A stretch of 64,000 nucleotides of DNA. Origin: Codonopsis lanceolata. Its lineage: Eukaryota; Streptophyta; Magnoliopsida; Asterales; Campanulaceae. The stretch lies in NCBI GenBank assembly GCA_013146195.2, contig CM028379.1, positions 57,981,693-58,045,692 of the forward strand, in the 5' to 3' direction. The translations under genes were made by a program, and so were the position numbers. The notes beneath the pieces are model-generated. The model worked only from the letters and a program-made list of their open reading frames with translations, did not search any database and was not told where the DNA came from. This document shows positions 56,320 through 64,000 of the stretch, piece after piece (position 1 is the stretch's first letter; every line of letters begins with the position of its first letter).

Positions 56320-57897
56320 TCAAAGACTGGCAATATTGGTGAAAAGCCTCCATCGATGCCTCAGTCCTGGCCGGTGTAAGCCAGTATCCAACGAATTCAC
56401 CCTCTTTAAACCCGTACTTGTCAGTCTATCCGATACCGAAGTAGATTGTCCTACACCTCCAAACATACCCTCATAATCCTCAAAGGATTTGCTTCGGCCT
56501 TTACTAGATTTCTTTTTACCCTTTGTGCAAACTTCTTCCCAAATCTCATCTAGCCCATCAAGAACTTGGAAAGAATTAGCTAACTTTGTACCAACACCTA
56601 CACCAATCGGATCCTCCAAAACCTCCCGTTGTGAAACCTTACTCTCCATATCTAAACCTGTATCATCATTCATTTTGGCCGCAAAAGGTGTTGATTGAGT
56701 TATTATCGGAACTGATTTATTGATCCCAAGCTCTTCATTAACTGCTACTGTAGGAGACACACCCCCCCGTTATTAGCAACTAAAACCTCTGGCTGGGTAA
56801 TCACACTATCCTCAATGTTCCCAGTATCTATCACTGTGTTGGCCTTTGCCCCAATTTCTGTATCAATCACATGAGCATCAACCACCGTTGGCGAGTCCGA
56901 AATATCTATAACTTCTTTGCCACGTAAGCACCCCCGTTCATCCTTTTCCTTCGAGCTCTCTCCTTTTTCCTTTGTAGGACATGCAGATTTAGGAACCCAT
57001 TACTTTGGGGCAGATTTCATCGAATTCGTAACCCCGGAATCCATCTTAGTCTCTTTTGTGTATTCCTCATTGGCTTGCGGAACCTCCTTCTCAAATGTAT
57101 TGTTTAATCCCTTTTGTCCAGTCCATGGCATTTGACGTCCTTTTATTTGCTTACGGCAGTCCTGAACACCATGTCCTAACATACCACATCCCATACAATA
57201 GGCGATATTACCCTCGAATTCCAAGGATTGCCAAAAACCGTCATCTTTCGAGGTACCTATCCATATCCTTGATGGTAAACTTTTGGAGACATCAATCTCG
57301 ATACACACCCGAGCATACATTGGATGTGTTAGAGCCAAAGTTCCATCATCCACCCGAAGAAATTTTCCTAAAGAATTTCCAATACGGTGCAGAACGAGGG
57401 TGTGAAGAACGGTAGGGGAAGCTGATGCAACCTAACCCACACGGCCACCAAAGGGCTATCCTTCTTCAATACAAAATCGGGGGACCATCAAAAGATCTAT
57501 ACATACATTGCTAAATCATATGAGATTCTTTCGACAAAGCCCGCACCATATCTTCACCGGAGGACAAGTGAACCATAATATGGCGTGGATCAAGAAGCCC
57601 AATCACAAAAGACCCCGTCAGCTTCCAGTTACGTGCAATATGTTCCTGAATCACATGAAGAGATGGCCTTCCAACCGAGAACTTAAGGATAACCGTATTA
57701 AGGAATTGTTTTTCGGCTGAATCCAACTCTATTGGGGTAAACAAACACCCAGGTTCCGAATCTATCACAATCGCTTGCCTAGGAGGTAATGGGATGTCCC
57801 TAAGAACGGGAGACTTAAGAGGATTAAGGCATTGAGATGCTGCTGGCTGTGCAACTGCCGCGACATAAGATTGAGGATTGCCCAACCCTTGCGACAC
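56320..57897 (-). pseudogene. L1 ORF1 (DUF4283/zf-CCHC_4 type)
   Basis: Pieces from 57897: a DUF4283-like part (FSVGRPSLHVIQEHIARNW), then ARVCIEIDVSKSLPSRIWIG and a zinc knuckle CMGCGMLGHGVQDC near 57190, then a Ser/Asp-rich C-terminal region to about 56320. Breaks at about 57500-57360 and 56770-57000 divide it. Such ORF1 proteins bind the element's RNA. Confidence 0.82.
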
Positions 57898-58079
57898 AGG
57901 AGCAGCATGTCCATTCAGCGAAAATCTGATGGAGATGGAGCCCCCGGCGGCGTCTTTGCCGGAGAGAGGCCATTACGGCCGAACCCTACAAAGAAAAAAC
58001 CCTAATATGGGTAAGACAAGTCGCACCTAAAAAACTGTGACTCTACTAATTAAAACGCATCACAACTAATTGATCGAGC

Positions 58080-59300
58080 CCTGAAAAAGACAATAACCAG
58101 GAAAGAAAGAAACACAATAATTTAAGGTCTTTGTGAGTTGACTAACGGATATCAGATTATAAGGAAACTTGGGCAAGTATAACACAGATGTCAATGATAA
58201 AGAAGCGACAGTAGTACTACCACTACCCAAGACTTTGGAAAAAAGATCCATCAACAAGAGTAATAGTTGTAAACTTATTTGACGACTCATAAGTAGATAA
58301 CATACTCGAATCTCCAGTCATATGGTCAGTAGCCCCTGAGTCAATTACCCAGTGCCCAGCCGAAGACAAAAGACATGTTATGGGTTTACCTGACTTGGCT
58401 AAAGTTGCTTTGGAAGAGGAGGAAGGCTGTTGAGACTGCTGAGACATATGGTACTGTGAAAACCTAGAAAACTCCTTGTCATTCATAACAACATTATGGG
58501 TCTCCGGTTGACAAATTTGCTTGGATTTCTGCGAAACTGTATGAATGAATATGGACTGCTGTTTTTGCTGATACTCCATTTGTCACTAAGTGAGAGGCTT
58601 AGGACACTGGTTTTTGAAATGACCTTGTTCTCCACAATTGTAACACACTCTAGGTCCTCCACGACCTCTGGACCCTCTACCACCATGAGTTCCACCTCAA
58701 AAACCACCACGGCCTCCATATCTACCTCCACGATATCCATTCCCCTGTGAAACTAATGCTGATTTTTCAGATACCTCCACATGTGATGACTCACCATTCC
58801 TCGTTGCAGTCAAAAGCCTATCAAAGGCATCAGACAAGGTACCTAAATCTTTATTTGACAATAACTGAGATCGAACCACATCATACTCTTTCTCCAATCC
58901 TGATAGCCAGCTAAACATCAACAGCTTTTCACGTTGAGCTTTCATCTCCTCAACATCATCAGAAATAGGCATAGCGGCAGTGAAACCCTCGCTCATACAC
59001 ATGAAATCATAATAATAATCCATAAGACTTCGCCTTTCTAACTAGGACGATGAACTTCCTGTGACAGATTATACACCCTATTCAAGTTACTTGCTCCAGA
59101 GAACCATTTATGCAAGAGTGTCCACAGCTCCTTAATTGTTTTGCAGTGTTGCATAGACAGTATAATTTTCCTACTAATACAATTCATAATTTTCGAAAAC
59201 AATACCTTGTCATCATCCAACCACACCTTAGCCACATTTGCATCAGTAGGACAATCTTCAACAAGATGTCCTTCTTTCCATAAACCACCCATGTTCACCT
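58080..59300 (-). pseudogene. Copia-A gag and protease
   Basis: Minus-strand reading: UBN2-type gag (VWLDDDKVLFSKI, ELWTLLHKWFSGAS, MDYYYDFM, LLMFSWLSGLEKEYD), a Gly-Arg-rich segment, CCHC zinc knuckle CYNCGEQGHFKNQC near 58620, and protease WVIDSGATDHMTG near 58340, ending in the pre-integrase start. Three frame breaks occur (about 59030, 58690, 58250). Confidence 0.88.
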
Positions 59301-59753
59301 GAACTAAATATCGTCATTCTGCAAAATTAGACCCGTCGGCCTCCAAGATAATGTCAATCAATATATTTTGGTTAGAAACAATTGTCATGATTGGTCCCGT
59401 AGGCCCCGTAGACAGGTCGTCAGCCATCAAAAGAAACAGAAAGAGAATTCAAACTATCAAGCAAGTTTGAACAACAATAAAAAAAAATTCAATCGAAAGC
59501 AGAGTACAGTTAACAGCCGGAATCACACTTATCATTCACCAGAATCATCAACTAACACTTTGAAACATAGTGACACACAAATCCGACACCTGCACACTGG
59601 TATCCCGAAAGCTAAGGTTCCAATTCTGATCCCACGCGCCACCACTCACCGGCGCATGACGTTTGAAAGTCAATAGTCTCGGCTGACCTCCTACATAGAC
59701 ATGGTCACCCTACTATTCCGAGTCAACCCCTGGTCTCGAAATCTCCATACTAC
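59301..59753 (-). other. Copia-A 5' leader
   Basis: Untranslated leader between PBS and gag, with no gene. Confidence 0.6.
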
Positions 59754-59766
59754 GGCTCTGATACCA
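59754..59766 (-). promoter_or_regulatory. Copia-A primer binding site
   Basis: The minus strand reads TGGTATCAGAGCC, complementary to initiator tRNA-Met, directly at the LTR edge. Confidence 0.9.
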
Positions 59767-59941
59767 TGTAAACAGAAATAAAGAAGAAGGAAAAGAAGAG
59801 AAGCAGGCAGAGATGATTGAGGGAGTCGCGATACTTCGCAGTCACAATCTCTGCGTAATCTGTTTATTAAACATTAAACGATATATATATATAACAAATA
59901 CCCTACTACCTAATTTACTAAACTACCCTTATTGTCTAACA
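59767..59941 (-). repeat. Copia-A 5' LTR (right)
   Basis: 175 bp. Starts TGTTAGACAA on the minus strand and ends TTTACA at the PBS; followed on the + strand by CATTG, the TSD. Confidence 0.92.
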
Positions 59942-59946
59942 CATTG

Positions 59947-60049
59947 TAAGTCTACTGCCAAAGTTGTAGACGGGTACTGTTACAAAGTCACGGAATGAAA
60001 AATTAGTGCTACTTCGAATTGGTTCTATAAGTATCATAATTTCTCTACA
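59947..60049 (+). mobile_element. solo LTR (Copia-C family), right part
   Basis: Continues the LTR begun at 16329; aligns with the end of the LTR at 24281-25094 (GTAAG.TTACTGCCAA, GACGGG, ACAAAGTC.C). Ends CTCTACA before TSD TGTAC. Confidence 0.85.
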
Positions 60050-60054
60050 TGTAC

Positions 60055-61247
60055 TTCTGATTTTCTTTTCAAAGTTGTGCACTTGCACAGACGTAATAAC
60101 ATCCACTCATTTCATCAATGATCCTGAAGCTATTGTCATCAATGGCACCATTTTCAAACAGGGATTCTTTAGCCCGATCAATGCTACAAATTGATATGTT
60201 GCTTTCGTTTACAATATCTCTGCAACCACCGCAATATGGGTTGCTAATAGAGAAAGGCAAGGCCTTTAAATGATTCTTCTGGAATGTGACCATCTCAGAA
60301 AGTGGGAATCTTGTCTCTTGGATGGACAACAAGAGATCATTGGTCATCGAACATTTTAAAGTCTATTGCAAATTCAAGTGCCCAGATTTTGGATTCTGGG
60401 AATTTAGTCATATGGAAAATTCAAATGGAAGGATAACATGGGTGAGTTTTAACCATCTCGTGGATTCATATGTACAGGATATGTCATACGATACTTGGTA
60501 TGAACATAAAACCAAATGAGATGCATCTAGTAACATCATGGAAAAGTGCTTCTGATCAAGCAGTAGGAAAATATTCAGGTGGCCTTGTCGCACAAATCAT
60601 TCCACAACTGTTTGTATGGAATGGGAATGATCCACACTGGTGTAGTGGTCCTTGTAATGGTCGAATCTTCATCAAAATACTAAACATGAATTCTATTTAT
60701 CTCAATGGATTCATTCTTATAGATGACATGATTATCTTGCTTTTGTAAATGACTCTTCTCGGACACATTATGGGCAGACTTCTGAAGGAAATATAGTGGA
60801 AAGGAATTTGGTTGATTGGAAACAAGATTGGGAAGATATGTGGTCAGCTCAAGAGGATGAGTGTGACCTTTGTGGCAAGTGTGGGTCATTTGGAAGGTGT
60901 GATTTGCAGGACTCGCCAATTTGTACTTGTTTGGAGGGGTTTGAGCCAGAGGATGCAATTACATTGTGACAGAAACAATTCCATCAGAGAAGGCGGAGAA
61001 GATGGGTTTCTGAGGCTTAGAACAGTAAAAGTGCCAGACTTTACATAATGGACAAGAGCTCCGGAAGAAAGTTGTTAGAGCGAGTGTCTGGGTAATTGTT
61101 CATGTATAGCCTATATACATTATTCTGGAATCGGGTGTATGCAATGGAGTGGTAGCCATATTGACATACAAAAAAGTCTCTAGTAGAGGTGTGGGCCGTG
61201 TGGTCGATCTTTACATTCGAGTGGCTGACTCAGTTACTCAAAGCATG
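60055..61247 (+). pseudogene. RLK-2 exon 1, main piece (S-receptor-like kinase ectodomain)
   Basis: Continues the RLK-2 signal peptide and matches RLK-1 throughout exon 1: the lectin domain start (TSTHFINDPEAIVINGTIF, GFFSP), WVANRER, VTSWKSASDQAVGKYSGGL, FVWNGNDPHW, ECDLC...CGSFGRC, FLRLRTVKVPDF, the PAN cysteines and LYIRVADS at the end. Inactivating changes include TGA after SPINATN near 60196, a frameshift near 60260, a stop in the stretch before 60520, and a deletion between FEPE and the RMQLHCDRN segment near 60950. A donor GT remains at 61248. Intron 1 homology continues to about 61412. No kinase exon lies within the window. Confidence 0.9.
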
Positions 61248-61419
61248 GTAATGTATCGTCTATCTTCTCTAGTCAGTGTGCCTTTTTATTTTGAGCATCA
61301 TCATGTTGCTTTAAATGCCTATTCTATTATTAAGGGAGATCATTAAATGAATCACCCTTGGTTCATCATACACTCTTAAAAAGTCAATAAGATCATATCT
61401 TCAAACATCCCTCCTCTTT

Positions 61420-62286
61420 TGTTGTTAGAACAAAAGTAGCTAGGATTCTCCAAAAACTGCCAATGCAGTTTCCAATGTAGCTTCTGATGAAGCTACAATG
61501 GAAGTCACAATGGCCAAAACCTAAAACAACGGAAGACTTGATTATAAAGCAGCAAATTAAAACACAAAGGTTTACCAAACAATCTACAATCCTATACTTG
61601 TAGATCTAGCCTCATGGCCAAAAAGATTTCACTTAAAAAGATGAATTGTATTACAAAAACTATGTGAAATCACTAAACAAAACACTCTCACAAGACAACA
61701 AATCTTGGAGAGCAAAAATCCCATAGAAAAACAAGTAGAGAAAACATGAGAAGAAACAAACAACTTCCTAAAATCTGGCAGGAAGACAAAACAACATCAA
61801 CGCCCAATGTAGTTCCTATTGATGTAGCATTGGAAGCTACAATGAAAATCTGTCCAACGTTTGGAACAAAAACAACTTCTGGAAATCTAATTTTCTTTTC
61901 TCAACTTTCTGTATCAGCTCTCTCACACAATGCAAGTCCCTTCAGCCGTTCCAAGCCTTCTATTTATATTGTAGTGTAACCCTACACACAAGAGATAAAC
62001 CAACTCTAAGAAGGACAAGGATTAGAATTGGAATTAAAAACAACTTTCTTAATTATTAGATCCTCTTACCATATTAAAGAGGACTTCAAGACACGGCTGT
62101 TTAGCGAATATTTGACCATGGATTTGTTACCAAAATAAGTCCTTAAATCTAGGTTCAAGAAACCCAAAAATTAACGATTTATTTTGATACCAAATTTGAA
62201 GGATTTTGTTACCATAAATGTCTAAACTACAAGGCCAAGAAAGGAGAGACAAAATCACAATAGGCATGTCCTATTTTACCCTTACA
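61420..62286 (-). mobile_element. Copia-F: SIRE-like 3' LTR in RLK-2 intron 1
   Basis: On the minus strand it starts TGTAAGGGTAAAATAGG, next to a purine tract (AAAGAGGGAGAT), like Copia-E. Interior motifs (CTCCAAGAT..., GGCTAGATCTACAAGT..., ACTTGTAGAT-type) align with the Copia-E LTR but are clearly diverged. The left edge at about 61420 is where homology with RLK-1 intron 1 stops. Confidence 0.78.
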
Positions 62287-62640
62287 ATCTCCCTCTTTGT
62301 TGAGCCTCTGGTCAAATAACATGACAAGTGTTGCCATATATATAACACAACCAGGATCCTTCAAAGCTGCAAATGGTAGAAAAACTCCCCTTGAATATAT
62401 CAACTAGACGAAAGATAAAGAGGAATTGAAGATCAGATTACCAAACATGCAAAGTCTCAAGGTAGATGAACAGGAACAGAAATCCACAAATCCACAAATC
62501 AGAGCTTATTACAGACCAAGAAGTATAGTAAAGTTTAGACATAAAAGTTTAATGTGCATTAGTTCAGATTACAAGAGAAACCAAAGATCACACAACATTC
62601 TCTCTGGATCATTTAGCTTCGCTTCTTTGCAGAAGTGAAC
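62287..62640 (-). mobile_element. Copia-F internal 3' region
   Basis: Non-coding sequence continuing from the purine tract, comparable to the 3' region of Copia-E. The end is uncertain. Confidence 0.45.
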
Positions 62641-64000
62641 AAAAATAGGTTCGATGGAATCGTGACGCCCGCTCCTTCGTTATCTCGGTTTGCGCGCTAT
62701 ACTTGCACTTCTTCTTTTGTCGACGGTATGTTTGGGTTGCGAGAGGGTCTAGATATGTTTGAGAGACCATATTAAGACCAAAACATTATTAAGAGACTCC
62801 ATATAGTTGTTGACTTGCTAAAGTCACAAGTCGTGACTCGACGATAGCCGAATGCGACGCGATTGAAGGATTGCTTGCGTTTTGTGTTCGTGACCTCGGT
62901 TTGGGTCCTAGACCTCTTTAAGATGATTTATTAACATGTTTAGATGTGTTAGACTTCAAGTTGGAGGTGTTCCTTAAGCCTAGCGATGATTTTGGAAGCT
63001 TTGGAGATAGCGTTCGTCTCTATCGCGTAGTTCGGGAATCGAGTCGCGTAATCGCCTCTCCCTTGGGATTCTTATTTCCCTAGTTGTTATTCAACTTTCT
63101 AGAAGTATTTAAGCTTCTTCATTAGCCCTTAGACTTGTCTTAAAAGTCCCCTTTCATTGCTCGTTTGATTGCGAGTTCATTCTGCCCGGTTGCACGTTGT
63201 TGCACCCTTCCGGTTCGCCGAGTTGTTTCGGGAGTTGTTCGGGTGTGTTTTAGACTTGTTTTGAGTTGGGTTAGACCTTAGAATGGTTGCCCATAAGTTT
63301 GGGATCATTTAGATCAAGTTTAGACCAAGTTTTAGAGGTTCTGAGCCGAGGCGGCCATGACGGCACCTTGCGAGCGCCCGCCTCGAGATCTTGGGTAATT
63401 GCTGAATGGTCTGAACTTTGGGGGAGTGGCCCCAGTTGTTGAGGCGGGCATGGATGGTGAGGCGCCCGCCTCACTGCTTTGCTTGCTACGGGCTGATTTT
63501 CTCCTGTTTCGGAATTGGACGATTTGTACACTTCAAACCCCTATCTAAACCTATCCTAAACCTCCCTAACCCTTCCTACTTAAGTCCTAACATCCCTAAC
63601 TAGTTTTTAATGATAGATTAAGATCACTTTAGTGACCAATTAACCCCCAAATCAGATTGGAAAAGGGACCACAAGTGATTGACACTTGTCCCACTCACCC
63701 TTTGACCCCATTTAAGCCACAAATCAGCTCTTTCATCTTCATTTGCTGAGAGCCTTTTTCAAAAACGAATTTCATCCTCTCTCTAACTCTTCCATGGTTT
63801 CTTGAGTTCTCATCCCTTGGTCTTCATCAATCATTCATCCTTTGCCCAAGAGCCATTCATTAAAGTTGTAGAGCTCAAGAAGGGGAGCATTTCCATCCGA
63901 TTGGTTTCTTCCATTGCTTTCTTTGGTGTATAACTTGTAAGTTACTTCTTCTTATTTTGATTTTGTACCCATTGATCCTAAGGAAAACAAACTCTATGCT
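62641..64000. other. unclassified repeat-like DNA
   Basis: Richer in GC and CpG than the flanks (for example GACGCCCGC near 62668 and GAGGCGCCCGCCTC near 63458), with no coding frame of note. The last 300 bases have the pyrimidine-rich look of a plant LTR. Possibly part of a Gypsy element running off the window. Confidence 0.3.

Larger units (their letters stand above)
51972..58079 (-). mobile_element. L1-type LINE, near full length, inside Copia-A
   Basis: 6.1 kb, with a poly-T run at 51972-51990 on the + strand (the element's poly-A tail). It is flanked by CCTGAAAAAGACAATA at 51956-51971 and 58080-58095, a perfect 16-bp TSD. ORF1 (zinc knuckle) and ORF2 (endonuclease, RT, zf-RVT, RNase H) are all present in order but interrupted by stops. 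The 5' leader of about 180 bases is included, so it is probably not 5'-truncated. Confidence 0.92.
17027..59941 (-). mobile_element. Copia-A: LTR retrotransposon stretched to 42.9 kb by nested insertions
   Basis: The LTRs at 17027-17247 and 59767-59941 share TG...CA ends and nearly identical sequence outside a TA tract. The flanks at 17022-17026 and 59942-59946 are both CATTG. The PBS adjoins the right LTR and a purine tract (AAGGGGAG on the minus strand) adjoins the left LTR. Coding order on the minus strand is gag and protease (59300-58080), a pre-integrase piece (51955-51758), integrase (21569-20572) and RT/RNase H (18926-17255). Between these lie an L1, a 30.2-kb block and a solo LTR. Without the insertions the element is about 5 kb. 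The coding parts carry stops and frameshifts, so it is dead. Confidence 0.9.

Noticed and set aside
60006..60054. RLK-2 starting at the ATG at 60006
   Set aside because: 60006-60049 is the end of the solo LTR. The true start codon is at 16289, as shown by homology with RLK-1 and the TGTAC duplications.

Overview
The window is nuclear DNA of a flowering plant, almost certainly a eudicot. The signs are GT-AG introns, a seven-exon S-domain receptor kinase gene, Copia elements primed by initiator tRNA-Met, a plant-type L1 element, a Helitron and many hAT and Stowaway MITEs. It is mostly transposon sequence around a receptor-kinase locus. No bacterial, organellar, CRISPR or rRNA/tRNA gene is visible.

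Layout. 0-5.6 kb: AT-rich DNA with LTR remnants, a tandem repeat, a large foldback element (about 2.99-3.91 kb) and a hAT MITE (4010-4626). 5.58-10.77 kb: a SIRE-like Copia element with two LTRs and TSD GATTC, lacking reverse transcriptase. 11.95-15.51 kb: one intact gene, a G-type lectin S-receptor-like serine/threonine kinase (RLK-1). Its seven exons join in frame to 816 codons. From 16.29 kb a second, tandem copy (RLK-2) begins, but its first exon is cut inside the signal-peptide codons and resumes only at 60.06 kb.

The gap in RLK-2 is a stack of nested insertions that can be ordered from their target-site duplications (TSDs). A Copia solo LTR (TSD TGTAC) entered the RLK-2 signal peptide. 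Copia-A (minus strand, LTRs 17027-17247 and 59767-59941, TSD CATTG) entered that LTR. Copia-A then received a 1.6-kb solo LTR (TSD ATGAT), a 6.1-kb L1 (16-bp TSD) and a 30.2-kb block flanked only by the trinucleotide GAT. That block holds three more Copia elements or fragments, a Mutator-like element, pieces of two cellular genes (the 3' exons of a TSET/TPLATE WD40-subunit-like gene and one exon of a GBF-interacting-protein-1-like gene), an intact-looking 317-residue kinase ORF, a Helitron, SINEs and MITEs.

After RLK-2 exon 1 ends at about 61.25 kb, intron 1 is interrupted by another SIRE-like LTR (61.42-62.29 kb). The window ends in unclassified repeat-like DNA, so any RLK-2 kinase exons would lie beyond it. 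One data-quality signal matters: the two LTRs of the SIRE-like element are identical for about 370 bp that contain no CAG or CTG, then differ mainly at CAG/CTG sites, which read as CG in the 5' copy. That looks like a base-calling or consensus artefact at CHG sites, so some broken frames in methylated transposons here may not be real.
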